From: Brachynemurus nebulosus
Taxonomy: Eukaryota; Arthropoda; Insecta; Neuroptera; Myrmeleontidae
Assembly (NCBI GenBank): GCA_035578155.1
Contig: JAPWDM010000022.1
Span: 4,713,076 to 4,777,075, forward strand
Reading direction: 5' to 3'
DNA: 64,000 nucleotides
Shown here: positions 35,489 through 47,168 of the stretch, one piece after another
Layout of the letters: the number at the start of each line of letters is the position of its first letter
Numbering within the stretch: position 1 is the stretch's first letter
The notes under the pieces: model-generated
Told to the model about the DNA's origin: nothing
Seen by the model: only the letters and a program-made list of their open reading frames with translations
The model's database searches: none
Position numbers and translations under genes: made by a program

Positions 35489-36966
35489 TACCACTTTAGA
35501 AGTGAGCCTAGTAATTGACCCTCATATTTCAATAATAAAAATCATTCTAAGGTATTTTATAAGTATTTTAAAATAAATTTTAAACAAATATTAACCTGCT
35601 CATATATTTTTAGTTAAGTTTTCATACTTACATGATGAATATTGCACAGATCAAAATGAGTACTTTGTAACATAAACTGTTAGGAAACTACCAAAAAAAT
35701 AGTTTTTACACACATTTTAAACTTAAAAATTTTTTTTTATTTAGTTAATATATTCTAAACTTTTTAAATTGCTGTTCATTAGACACAGAATAGATTACTT
35801 TAAATTAAGAATTTATTTTTTTTCTTATTTAAAATATAGTTTTTTTATTAATTTATAACAAAGTTGAAAAGTTCAGAAACTGGGCCAGGGTCAATTACCG
35901 GGTCTTTTACCTTATCTGTTTATTTTTATTTTTACTTTCATGTGGATTTGGAATTACTTTCCTATGTGAAGTGGTTAGTACACTTATTACTATGAGGCGT
36001 TATTGGGGACACATTTCCCCTACAAACCCGGTTATACTCTTTATCAAAAAAACGAAACATTCATATGTTGGGATTGAATTAATGTACAGTACATTTGCCC
36101 AGTATAACTGACCTGTTCAATGGTAGAGATTAGATGGGTCAGTTGTATTTCTGTGACTGTAATTGGTCTGACACTGAAACTAAATACCGTCCAAAAGTTT
36201 GGAAACATTAAAAAAATTCAGTAAAACCATAACTGGATAGACATTAATGACATTTATTTGGATTAAAATATGAACTTCATTTGGATATGTTAATCATACT
36301 TATTTACAATAATATTGCTAGGTACAGAAATAGTTATTTGTGTATTAAGAGCGCAAAATGGTACATTGCCACTAGACTGAGAATGTAGACGTGCGACGCC
36401 GCCAGGCGGAGCGCGTTATTCTTGTAAGAGCGGCAATGCCATTTTGTGCTCGAATTATACAAAATTTTTTCGACAATCATATGAAATGTACTTTTTATTT
36501 AAAAGATACTTGAAACAATAATAATGGACCTTAATATTTACTTTAATGTTATAATTTTTGCAGATTCAGAAATATGTGGAGGTGTACTTGAGAAATCACT
36601 GTCACTATTATATATTTCCATCATATATGTATAGATTTTTTTAAATTTTTTATTCTTATTATTTATTAATTATAGTTATTTATAATTTTTAATTGTAATT
36701 ATTTTGAAATTTAATAAAATTAAAATTTCATTTGATTGCGATAAAAATAATAATTTCAGATTTTAATTTCAAATATTATCGAATGCTTGTGAGACACTAC
36801 TACGTATGACAAACTTTTGTTTGCATTTCAACACACGCAGTATTAATATGTTTACTAATCGTTCAGCTAAACTGAAACTTTAAGCACTCGATTTCTTTGG
36901 TATAGTATGACCAAAAACCACATGTAAATTAAAAATCACAAAGTGATTGAAAAAATTCCTAGTTAC

Positions 36967-37017
36967 CAGGATCTCCTGGTAACTAGCCAGGCGTGATAAC
37001 CTCTACACCAACGATCC
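36967..37017 (-). repeat. Truncated antisense tRNA-like copy
   Basis: It corresponds to nucleotides 1-51 of the full copy at 37326, including the A box and anticodon arm, and ends at GATCCTGG where it joins TAACTAGG. The T arm and 3' acceptor strand are absent. Confidence 0.8.
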
Positions 37018-37325
37018 CATGCTCGGCAAGCGGCCGAGCCGGATAATTTTTTCAATCACTTTGTGATTTTTAATTTACATGTGGTTTTTGATCATACTAT
37101 ACCAAAGAAATCGAGTGCTTAAAGTTTCAGTTTAGCTGAACGATTAGTGAACATATTAATACTGCGTGTGTTGAAATGCAAACAAAAGTTTGTCATACGT
37201 AGTAGTGTCTCACAAGCACTCGATAATATTTGAAATTAAAATTGTAACTGTTTCTCGAATCAGAGAGAGTACTAATACACATAGGTGATTGAATGGGTGT
37301 CCGGCTCGGCCGCTTGCCGAGCATG

Positions 37326-37397
37326 GGATCGTTGGTGTAGAGGTTATCACGCCTGGCTAGTTACCAGGAGATCCTGGGTTCGATTCCCGGCCGATCC
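37326..37397 (+). tRNA. tRNA-Thr(AGT)-like sequence, probably a SINE head
   Basis: This 72-nt cloverleaf has acceptor GGATCGT with CCGATCC (six of seven pairs), a three-pair D stem, a perfect five-pair anticodon stem CCTGG/CCAGG with loop CTAGTTA (anticodon AGT), and T arm CTGGG-TTCGATT-CCCGG. A box TGGTGTAGAGG and B box GGTTCGATTCC match the Pol III consensus exactly. A T-run follows 8 bases after the end. Against a working tRNA are U at position 37, the mismatch at the base of the acceptor stem, and its place within a repeated palindrome. A GGCTCGGCCGC...GCCGAGC hairpin lies just upstream. Confidence 0.6.
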
Positions 37398-38090
37398 GGA
37401 TAATTTTTTCAATCACTTTGTGATTTTTAATTAATAATTTCTGAATCTGTTTATTTGTTATAAGCAACGCCTACCCGATTTGTAATTAAATACGACAAAG
37501 CGAGCGACAAAGTATTACTTTTCCGCTTTAAAGCAAAAGGTAGTAATTTGTTGCTCGGCAACTAGAGCCCTCGTAGTTAAGGGGCTAAATACACATTTAG
37601 CGCCCTCTTCACAGAGCGCAAAAGCCTACTTTCCACTAAGATTGTAGAAAAATAAATTTATGGCTTAAGTACTAGATTCTGGCTTCATCAAAGTAACTTT
37701 TTTTTTCTTGATGACCTGCTCACAAATTCTGGACATCCGTTTAGAAGTTTATCAAAATATTCTTTCTCCAATATTTCCATTCATCTTTTAAGAATCTTCA
37801 GAGCTGAACTGCATTAGATGGGGAACGATTTTTCAGCAGCTACGCACTTACTTTGAGAGAACAGTTGTCTGTTGTGTCATTAACGAGATGGTAATAAAAC
37901 GTGTGCATTGATCAAAAACAATAGGAGAGACTACCGACAAAAGGTGTAAAAGCTTTTATAATTTTTAGCTGTTATTGTGGTACGAACTAATTTATTTTAA
38001 TAACAAATTAATTTATTAAAATGTCTGGAAAAGGAATTTTGTAATCTGCAAAAATATTTTTATTTTTTATTTCCAAGCTTCCGAACGGTA

Positions 38091-38091
<1 letters not shown>

Positions 38092-38159
<68 letters not shown>

Positions 38160-38193
38160 TATAAGTATATATATATGTATATATATATATATA

Positions 38194-38251
<58 letters not shown>
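38092..38251. repeat. (TA)n microsatellite, longest in the window
   Basis: About 160 bp of TA with a few G, C or AA interruptions near the middle. It is flanked by unrecognised sequence (CCGAACGGTAG on the left). Confidence 0.95.
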
Positions 38252-38255
<4 letters not shown>

Positions 38256-38796
38256 ATTGCTATATTTATATACTCGCATTTATACAAAATGCAAATGATT
38301 CATATCGTTGGAATGTAAAAATGAAATTTTGTCATTTATCGAAGTTATTATAATTTTTACTATCCTTTTTCAATATATTAGGTAGTAGATCTTGTAAAAG
38401 ATAGCTATATTATAAGCTTGTCTGCTGTGCTGTCTTACGTGCATTCCTATCGCATGAAATCATTTTCATTTGGTAAAAATATTTCTATAATTATACACAT
38501 CACATATTTTTGTTAAAGAAATAAATGTAAGCTAATAATTGCTAATATTATTAACTTATCTCACTTAGTTCACGTACTCATATAAAACGTTAACGAACTA
38601 ACTAACATAAACTAATATGATATCGTAAATCTTACCAACGACTTGGTGGTAAACGTTTTAACGATTTAGTTTATAGTTACTTGAAATTTTCAAGTATTAT
38701 TTATTTTCTTAATAAATACATACACTCATACCCACACCAACCATTTAAACTCAGTCAGATATAACAGTCAGATATAACAGTCAGATACAACCGTTA
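38252..38796. other. AT-rich stretch, nothing recognised
   Basis: No gene. AACAGTCAGATA is repeated three times at about 38763-38788, just before the GC-rich element. Confidence 0.4.
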
Positions 38797-39274
38797 GGCC
38801 GGGCGCACATTGAGACGCAGTTAACGCAGGCAGCGCAGCGCAGTTTCTGCGACTCGTGTTGTAGAACGGGACAGCGCGAATTGAAACGCAGAGCAGAGGA
38901 GAGCAGCACTGCGTCGCACGAGACCGATGTAAATGTCGCACGAGACCGATGTGAAACACTCATGAATGTGACACAGAAACTGCGCGATGCTGCGCAATAT
39001 TGTAACATGTTCTCAAGTTTTAGTTGGTTTCATTTCGTCGAAATGAAAACAATTGAAGAAATTGAAGAAAAATAGTGCTTCTCTGCTCTGCTTTCCTTTT
39101 AAATTCGTGCTATCTCGTTCTACAACAAGAGTCACAGAATCTGCGTTGTCCTGCCTGCGTTAGCTGCATCTCAATGTACGCTTGACCACACGTACTTTCC
39201 TGCTCTGCCCTGCCCTGCTCTGCTCTGCCCTGCCCAGCGTTTACTACGTGACGCAGCTCAGTGTGCGCCTAGCC
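38797..39274. mobile_element. GC-rich element with GGCGCACA inverted ends
   Basis: The left end is TAGGCCGGGCGCACATTGAG; the right end reversed is AAGGCTAGGCGCACACTGAG. Both continue into GCGT-type sequence. The interior is GC-rich with CTGCTCTGCCCTGCC repeats, an 18-bp direct repeat GTCGCACGAGACCGATGT, and GCAGCGCAGCGCAG. It lies in AT-rich DNA. Such GGCGCACA-ended elements are usually hAT-type MITEs, but no 8-bp duplication was found. Confidence 0.6.
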
Positions 39275-39556
39275 TTACAGTCTTGTAGTATGGAAGACAC
39301 TATAGATTTACCTACGTATGTAGGTACACATGAACGTAATTCTGTACATATATTATATTGTTAATTATTGTAAATAATTAATTACGTTTTATCAAGTAAT
39401 TAGAAAATCGAAATTTATTTTTCGTGAAAATTATTTCATTTACAGTTAAAGAGATTAATCAAGAAAATAAAGAAAATATCTTAATTCTCATGTTATATTC
39501 TTATGTTAAGTATTCTAAAGGGCATAGCTGGGTAAGATAGGGAAAACGGTCCTTGA

Positions 39557-41410
39557 CGCAAAATTGATTGTTTTTATAGGAAATAATACTTCTTAGCCCC
39601 AGACACAACATTCCTGCCAAATTTCAACCCTCCGAAGCTAATAGTTTATGAATACACAAACAGAAAAAAATTTGCAAAAAAAATAGTTTTTTTGACGAAA
39701 TTACTGAGCCGATTTATTTGAGTTTAATTTATATTGTGTACCCACCTTAGGCAAAGTAATAAAAAAAATTGACGTTATATCCCTTTATTATACTAACTTT
39801 ATTAAATTTTTAAATTTAAGTAAATTTTTTTTTTGGCACTTGCGCGTTAGCGACACCCTCCATTTTTTGTTCAATAATATGTCTCTTAGTACTCTATAAC
39901 ATATATTTTTATGGAAAAATTTTAGTTGGTAGAACATAGTAATATTTTAATACAAATGCATGCCATCTTCGGTACTACATATATTACTTATGTATAAAAA
40001 CGACTATAAAGTAAAATATCTACCCTGTCTAAAATAATATTATTACATACGTTCATAACTACGATAAACTAGTTTAAATTTACAAAAGTCCAACATTGTC
40101 TGCCGTTTGTCTTTTCTTATTAATAAAAAAAATAGGTACTGATTTCTCTTTTGGGAGAGTTTTTTCCCTTGTAAGACGTCAAGTGAAACTTCGTTAGTTC
40201 ATACACCACGTCTTACGACGTCAACAAATTCATACAAAGTTTATTAGCTGTCAAAATAATATACCAGTTGGTCATTTCGTTATAATTCCCCATGACCCGT
40301 CATCGTGTTAACAAAAGAAGACAAACGGCAGATAACGCTAGACGTTTATCTAAGCTTGTTTGTCGTAATTATGAACGTATGTAATTTTATTACAGAAAAA
40401 ATCCACTTTTTGCAGCCTCTTAAGAAGTGCAACAAAAACATCAAGTGAGAGGGGCGCGTTACATATTGCGTACAAGTGTACACTACTTTCTTCAAGTTAG
40501 TTATATGTACATGTAATTTACCTACATATTTTTATAACTACACAGTTTTAGCCGGACTGTTGTTATTACTATACATTGTGAAGTTTTTGTTCCAATTTAT
40601 TAAGTTAATGTTTATTATTATTAAAACAATATAACATTTAAGGCGTATTAATGTTATTATTATTATCTTTATTTAAATAAAGTTTCTAAAACTTATAATT
40701 TTTGTTGAGTTAGATATAATTTTAATTAATAAATATGCTGAGATAATTTTATTGATTTCATTCAGATATTCAGATTCATGGTAAAATTGACCTTGAAAAT
40801 TATTTTTTAACAAATTAAAACATATTTTTTATAACAAGTCAAAATACTTATTTTTTTAAGCCGTCACAGGAACTCCAAGAACTATAACCCAGGGGGGAAG
40901 AGAAAATTTTGTTGCATTCCTTAGAGTTCAACTGTGTTTTAGAAATAAGGCAGATGCTTTACTTTATGGTCTTTTTTATATATAAGTAATATATGTAGTA
41001 CCGAACATGGCATGCATTTGTATTGAAATATTACTATATTCTACCAACTAAAATTTTTCCATAAAAATATTTGTTAAAGAGTTCTAAGAGACATATTATT
41101 GAACAAAAAATGGTGGGTGTCACTAACACGCAAGTGCCAAAAAAAATTTACTTAAATTTAAAAATTTAATAAAGTTAGTATAATAAAGGGATATAACGTT
41201 AATTTTTTTTTATTTCTTTGCCTAAGGTGGGTACACAATATATATTAAACTCAAATAAATCGGCTCAGTAATATCGTCAAAAAAAATTTTTTTTTGCAAA
41301 TTTTTTTCTGTTTGTTTATTCATAAACTATTAGCCTCGGAGGGTTGAAATTTGGCAGGACGTATCTGGGGCTAAGAAGTATTATTTCCTATAAATACAAT
41401 CAATTTTGCG
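39557..41410. repeat. 1.85-kb palindrome, ~465-bp arms
   Basis: Arms 39557-40025 and 40950-41410 are inverted copies running inward from CGCAAAATTGATTG through CTAAGAAGTATTATTTCC-type, AAATCGGCTCAGTAAT-type and ACTAACTTTATTAAATTT landmarks to ACTTTATAGTCG. The spacer has a second, weaker inverted repeat (40035-40120, 40308-40395) centred on GACAAACGGCAGA. The right arm abuts the second CCCTCTAGG repeat. Confidence 0.85.
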
Positions 41411-42190
41411 TAAGGGTTAAAAGTTGAAACCCCCAAAAAGCAGTGGCTGGTTATTAACCTAACTTGTACACAAAATTTCAGCGCTCTAGGTTTTTTGGGG
41501 CGATTTTGACCCGAACGAAACTGTTAAAAAACAAGAAAAATCATGTTCATTTTGGTATAAAAATTTTGAGGGTAAGGGTTAAAAGTTGAAACCCCCAAAA
41601 GGCACCCCCTTGATACTAACTCAATCCGAATACAAAATTTCAGCCCTCTAGGTTTATTAGGGTGACCTGTGCGAGTGGTACAATCTTCGAAAACGTAGAA
41701 AATTAATGGTATTGTTGCTTAAAATTGAGGGGGTGGGGGTAAAATTTTAAAACCTCCAAAAAACACAACCTAGGTACGAACTCTATCAACAAACCAAATT
41801 TCAACCCTCTGCGTTAATTCTGGGGGGCTGGGGGCGTGTTAGATCCAGTCAAAATCTTTTTTCCCCTTCTACTCCCTCCAAATCATCCTAGGAAACTGAA
41901 TTTTATATATGTTGTAGATAATTGACCGAAACATTATTTCTAACCGGTTTGGAAAAGTTTTATTGTTTTACCGCCCCACCACCCCCTTAAAGGCGGGGTC
42001 GATCCAAAATTTTCCCAAAATTTGACCCCATTTTGACAGTATTGTTGTGCATCGGAATGAGCCCCACTTACCAAATTTCAGCTCTTAACTCCCATAGGGG
42101 TCCTACACATATTAAAAGGTAGCGGGAATTTATATAAGTCTAATTTTTTAGGCTGTATAAGTCTAATTTTTTCAGCTGAAAAATTCGATT
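41405..42190 (+). mobile_element. Dispersed repeat, CCCTCTAGGTTT family, copy 2
   Basis: It is collinear with 10270-11165: GGGTTAAAAGTTGAAACC, CCGAACGAAACTGTTAAAAA, AGCCCTCTAGGTTTATT, GTGCGAGTGGTACAA and a TGTATAAGTCTAATTTTT end. Combined with the palindrome it forms one larger repeat region. Confidence 0.75.
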
Positions 42191-44332
42191 AAAAATACTA
42201 CAGAAGCTTCCCGTCTGTTAAAGAAGTTGGATTTCAAATAGAGGATAATTGAAATAGTTTAGGAAATTATAAGCCCTGGAGTTCGATCTAAGTCACCAGA
42301 TACGTTCACGAGTTGTGGAAAACGCGGTAGCCGTGAGATATAAACGTAAATTACACAATAAGCGTTTGCCGACTAAGCAGTTGTGAGCAATGGATCTGTA
42401 GGAATAGTAGCACGGGATGGAATGAATCCGTGAGAAACTTACCGTGGAAATTTCCGTGAGAAATTTCAAAAACATTGCAGGAGCTTGGTACCACTACTTC
42501 GACTTTCTGAGTTGGTACCAGCATGAAATAAGCATCTCCTCAACACCTTTAAGGTAGTTGGTGAGTAGAATGATTTTTCAAAGGATTTTAACGAAACGTC
42601 TTTAGATATGAATTATTTAATTTTTTAATTCAATACCAATAATACGAGCCTATTCCGAAAAAAAAAAAAACTGACCACCCCAGTTTTGAGAAAAACGATT
42701 TCAAAGTAAAGTTTTGTAATTTTAACACGGACTCTTGTGGAAAAACTTTTGGAATAAAATGAAAACGTGTCAAAGGAATCTGATAAAAATTTAAAATATT
42801 ATAAAATAAAAGGTTACAAAAATATTTATAAAAAAATAACAATTATTGACCACGCCGTTTTTGAAATATAATTTATGAAAATCATTTTATGCACGCACGA
42901 TCGTGTATTTTTATGCACTTACCGATTCTGTTGACAATGTTGATAAATTGCATTTCCCGAACGTTTGTTTATATCCATGGAAACCAAAAAATAACAATGC
43001 AGTAAGTAAAATAGGTGCGCGGTAAGTGAATTGAAGTAAAAGACTAATGATGGGAAACTAGAACCAGCTAAGTACTGTTGCCTTAAGATATAAAATGGGG
43101 ACTCTCTTAAATTTCAGTTTAAAACTTTCCTAAACGGAAAATTAGCTATTCTATTGAAATATGAATATGATTACTTTAAGGTAGGAATGTGATCGTTCGG
43201 CCGGGAAGATAATGGGTCACATCCGGGCTCCAAAGGTGCCATCTCGATACTTGAAGAACGGGTTGACTTTTTAAAAACAAGAGGAATTAAATTTTTTTAC
43301 GTAATTGAAAGTGGACTGAAATGGAATTAAAGATAACTCCATTTCGGGACTTGGACTAAAAACCCGAAACAGGGTTGAATTCGATAAATCGGACGGTACT
43401 GGAATTGAACGGGACTTGATAATTTTCGTCGGGATTGGGTGGTGATAGAAATGGAAACATAATTTTTGGAGTGATTGAAAATGGCACCAAAAAATTACTC
43501 CCAACGACATCTCTACTTAAGAGTCGTTTAGCAAGCGATGGCCAATCACTATAAATAACTTATTTTGTACAAAATTTCGGGACATCTGTCATAAAAATAA
43601 TTAGATCTATAATTTTGATAATTTTACGCAGGTCAGAGTTAGAAAATATATAAATATATTCTTTTCCAGGAAATTATATAAAACAACAAAAGCAAAACAA
43701 AAAAGTCACCTGAGCGAAGGCAGGACGGAACGCTAGTTAATAATAATGTGAAAGTATGGCGAGGTCTTTTTTGCACGATCGTGTATTTTCATGCATTTAC
43801 CGATGCTACCGACATTTCCCGGACGTTTGTTTATATACGAAATTAGCTCAAAAATGATTGTAATTATTTATTTATATTGAAATTAAAAGTACAATTTGAA
43901 CAATTAGGAAAATTAATCGATTAATTTGAAAATTTTTACAAGTTTGCACATTATTATTATTATTGTTGTCTTTATATTTTATTGACATTCCAAAACTTTG
44001 TTCAATGATTAAAATTTTTTGTGGTTTTCATAATCTTCCTTTCATTTTACGAGAATAAATTTGCAGCCAAAATTAAAATGCTTCATCAATTTCATTTCAA
44101 AAAGATATTCTCGTCGATTAAATATTGACACTTAATTTTTTTTATTTACAAATATAGTTGTCAATTGTCACTACAAGGATTTGAATTATAGTTTCTATAA
44201 ATATTTATAATATTTATTCATGGCATTCTATTTCATAACATAGAAATATAAATTTCACCTATACTATCTGAATTTTATTTTTTGTTTAATATATTTTTAT
44301 TCTTTAATTATTTTAAATCGATCGTGTAAAAA
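42191..44332. other. Unrecognised stretch with one direct repeat
   Basis: No gene recognised. CACGATCGTGTATTTTYATGC followed by TTACCGAT and CGTTTGTTTATAT occurs at about 42896-42975 and again at 43776-43842, same orientation, 880 bp apart. The key shared word is CGATCGTGTATTTT. This could mark short LTR-like ends, but no coding region lies between. Confidence 0.4.
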
Positions 44333-44467
44333 ATATTATACAATACACGATGCGTTAAGTGCCTTTACTGATCTCGAAAATTGCAAAAACTCGACCCTGC
44401 GGGTCTCGTTTTCGCAACATTTTCTCGATCAGTAAAAGCAACTTACGGAACTTATATTGTAAAATAC
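44333..44467. repeat. Hairpin, ~60-bp arms
   Basis: The outer sequence TATTATACAATA pairs with TATTGTAAAATA and the inner CTCGACCC with GGGTCTCG, across TTTACTGATC / GATCAGTAAA. The arms are imperfect and the loop is 3-4 bases. Confidence 0.75.
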
Positions 44468-45255
44468 TTTTTCGAAATTCAGTAAACTTATTTTGTGTGG
44501 TAAGTACTCGTTAACAAATTTAAACTGAATTAGAAAAAACTGAATATTAATCCTAAATAATAACTGAATTAAATAATTATATTAAAATCTATAGAACAGA
44601 ATCTGTAATACATTATCTAAATTTTTATATTAACACCATGATAATTATAACATATGTATCAACAAACAAGCGCGTATACAAGGAGATATGACCTCCCTCA
44701 CTTCGAGAATTAAAAATATACACTAGATATTATTTAATTTTAAACACTATATCGATAAAGGGTCTAGCAGACTTACCATATGAAAATTGCACTGACGTTA
44801 TTGGACATAGTTTAACCTTTTGAATATTTCTTGTTTGCCGAAAGTACTGATACCCGTGATTTTAGATCTCTGCTCTCACTTGTAAGGGAGATATGGGGGC
44901 ACCAACCCCTAACGATATTTTCTTTTTTCTCAGAAACTATGATAGATATTTGAATGAATCGAACGCCAAAAAATAGATATCAATCAGCTCTATATTTAGT
45001 ATTTTTTTTTACATTTTTTGATTCATTTTCAGAAGTGTAAAACACTATATTTATTATTTAAGGGTGGTTTTTTATATGAACCACTGGAGATACACCAACC
45101 AAATAAATATCATATAATCATCTGAGAGTCTGCTCTAACATGTTATAAATACATAAGTTTGCATTTGGTGGAACATGGTTAAAAATAACAACGAATATAA
45201 TATGTAATTGATTATTTTTATCACCTTATTACATCTAATATATCTAAATTATACA

Positions 45256-46312
45256 TATGGGGCATTCTTTTTGAACGGGAGACCCCATGCTGTCAAAAAC
45301 TGGTGTTACTTAAAATAGGTCTACAATTAAAGATTATGGACCCTACTTTTCAAACATGACCTTACACAATAGTGACCTTATTGATGACCTTACGCAAAAT
45401 TGACCTTACACAATAGTGCCTTCAATATGACGGCTGGGAAGTATAAACGCATTTTTTTGCGGACAATAAACGTTCTGTAACGTTTTAAAAACTTTTTGAT
45501 AGAACTTTTTTTAGTTAAAAATATACAGTTTTGCTTAACGTTTTGAGGACAGTTTAAAAATATAAACAGGCTGATCCATTTAACCTGGAATTTTATATAT
45601 CTCGAAAAATAAGCTTGTAGGAAAACTTTGCCTGACAACAAAATAATATTTCTCTAGAGGGCATCTTTCTTTCCCAAAATAGCCCTCTTGCCCCTTGTGA
45701 GGGGCAGCGGGAGTCAATTTTGAAATCTAAAATAGAAACTCCCATTTTTTATTGCAGGTTCCGAGTTTACAGGACGAGATACCCACCTTTTATACGAAAT
45801 ATTTTTTTCTATTCGTAACAGATGCCGCTGTAATTTTATGTACTTATAATTTTATATACTTATGTAAATTTATATACTTGCATATAAATAAACTTATTTT
45901 TATTTAAAATTACAATCCCATATTTTAGGACAGAAAGATGCCCTCTAGAGAAATATTATTTTTTTGTCAGGCGAAGTTTTCCTACAAGCTTATTTTTCTT
46001 ATATACAAAAATTCCAGGTTAAATGGATCAGCCTGTATATATTTTTAAATTGTCCTCAAAACGTTAAGCAAAACTTTATATTTTTAACTAAACAAAGTTT
46101 TTAAAACGTTACAGAACGTTTATTGTCCGCAAAAAAATGCGTTTATACTTTCCAGCCGTCATATTGAAGGCACTATTGTGTAAGGTCGATTTTGCCACTC
46201 ATGTTTGAAAAGTAGGGTTCATAATCTTTAATTCGAGTTATTGTAGACCTATTTTAAGTAACACCAGTTTTGGACAGCATGGCGTCTCCCGTTCAGAAAC
46301 AATGCCCCATAT
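45256..46312. mobile_element. Foldback element with ATATGGGGCATT ends
   Basis: Arms 45256-45660 and 45935-46312 are inverted copies (AACGGGAGAC, ACTGGTGTTACTTAAAATAG, TTTGCGGACAATAAACGTTC, CAGGCTGATCCATTTAACC, CTCTAGAGGGCATCTTTCT). A spacer of about 270 bp separates them. The arms differ by small indels. No coding region. Confidence 0.85.
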
Positions 46313-46448
46313 TTAAATAATAATAAACTGAATAATAATAAATAATAATAATAATCAACTTAAATTCTCAGTCGTAAATGTTAGTCGTAAATGATTCATA
46401 ATTAACATTTTTGTAGAGCCTGTAAAGCGGCGCCTATTTCACACCCAT

Positions 46449-47168
46449 GGGAGAGATGCCGCATCAAAGAAGGAGAGACGCCGCATAGGTCATATTAAAA
46501 ATTTTCCACTTTTTTGGCGCAGCGGTTCTCTTAAACATATACTACACACATCTGCATGCACACTACATATCATATGTGACCATTTTTGACACTTTATACA
46601 TATTAGCCAGTTAACTTTTTTCGTTGATTTTAAATACTTTCCAAAACATTCAATACACAGGAAATCATCATTATTTTCGTTATCTTCACTAATACGAAAG
46701 CTTTTCCTGACTCATTACTGGATCTTTTATAATCACGTGGCATAATTTATAATCGAAAATAAAACTGTATAATTAAGGTATATGTTTCCAATATGTAATA
46801 TGATGCGGCATTTATACCAACTTTAAATGCGGCATCTATACCAATTTTAAAATTTTATACAGTATTTATAAAATAAACCTAAATTAACAACAAATCTCAT
46901 TTTCCTTAAAATAATGAAATATATATTCTTAAATTCGAATGAATTAAATGCTTAATAAAATATTTATGTTAAAAAACTTACATTTCAATAATAAAAAATT
47001 GGATAATCTCTAAACTAATGCACTAATCATAAATGTAACCATATACAGTGTAAATTTTAAACTATTTTAACCATATAATCTATTATTAGCGCCATCTACT
47101 AATCAGCGAACGAATTATGGCTACTGCGGCATATCTCCCGACGGGGCATCTCTCCCGCATTTACCCTA
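46449..47168 (-). mobile_element. pogo-type transposon remnant
   Basis: The right end reversed reads TA then GGGTAAATGCGGGAGAGATG, joined at a TA to the palindrome arm sequence AACAACGAA. The left side has CCATGGGAGAGATGCCGC at 46447-46464. The interior encodes a C-terminal transposase fragment on the minus strand. Most of the transposase is missing. Confidence 0.6.
46529..46697 (-). pseudogene. Transposase C-terminal Cys/His finger fragment
   Basis: The minus strand reads SEDNENNDDFLCIECFGKYL, then INWLICIKCQKW-like sequence (VNWLICIKCQKWSHMICSVH) and DVCSICLRE. Cysteines and histidine are spaced Cys-x2-Cys, Cys-x2-Cys-x4-His-x2-Cys, Cys-x2-Cys: the PHD-like tail present at the C-terminus of many insect pogo/Tigger-type transposases. 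An acidic stretch before it is also typical. Upstream frames contain stops, so the DDE domain is not readable. Confidence 0.7.

Larger units (their letters stand above)
33567..35912. mobile_element. TA-flanked element with AAGGTAA ends
   Basis: The left end is TA then AGGTAACGGGCCTAGTTTCT; the right end reversed is TA then AGGTAAAAGACCCGGTAATT. Internal phrases such as GGCCTAGTTTCTGACC recur several times on both sides. The ends resemble those of the 5161-6438 MITE (GGGTAARAGACC). No coding region. A second MITE sits inside. Confidence 0.65.
36758..37431. mobile_element. Palindromic insert carrying tRNA-like sequence
   Basis: It is flanked by a 10-bp duplication TAATAATTTC (36748-36757, 37432-37441). 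Arms 36760-36957 and 37044-37245 are inverted copies with landmarks AAGCACTCGATTTCTTTGG, CACATGTAAATTAAAAATC and GTTTGCATTTCAACACACG. The loop (36958-37043) is an antisense partial tRNA-like sequence. A full sense tRNA-like sequence follows the right arm, then the same CAATCACTTTGTGATTTTTAAT tail as the arms (key word ATCACTTTGTGAT). This suggests a tRNA-headed SINE that was duplicated in inverted form. A relative of one arm lies at 56145-56335. Confidence 0.75.
36333..37655 (-). mobile_element. Third copy of the ~600-bp dimer repeat, inverted
   Basis: The minus strand reads CAATCTTAGTGGAAAGTAGG through GGTAGGCGTTG to GCGCTCTTAATACACAAATA. It matches the monomers at 28.5 and 29.7 kb, but is split by a 674-bp insertion (36758-37431) flanked by TAATAATTTC. 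Confidence 0.8.
36187..37935 (-). pseudogene. Tc1-like transposon remnant, interrupted
   Basis: A terminus reading CCGTCCAAAAGTTTGGAAACA at 36187-36210 matches the classic Tc1 end (AAAAGTTTGGAAAC). On the far side of an inserted repeat (36333-37655), the minus strand of about 37690-37830 reads, over shifts, KRMSRICEQVIKKKK followed by YFDEA, which matches the C-terminal end of Tc1 transposases (PRRxxxVIxxKG...YFDE). The catalytic DDE core was not found. It is a heavily mutated fragment. Confidence 0.5.

Noticed and set aside
38768..39075. Cys/Arg-rich frames in the GC-rich patch
   Set aside because: They overlap in several frames on both strands within a GC-rich MITE-like element; no domain.
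42892..43845. LTR pair from the CGATCGTGTATTTT direct repeat
   Set aside because: The shared stretch is only about 75 bp, lacks TG...CA ends and has no retroelement coding sequence between.
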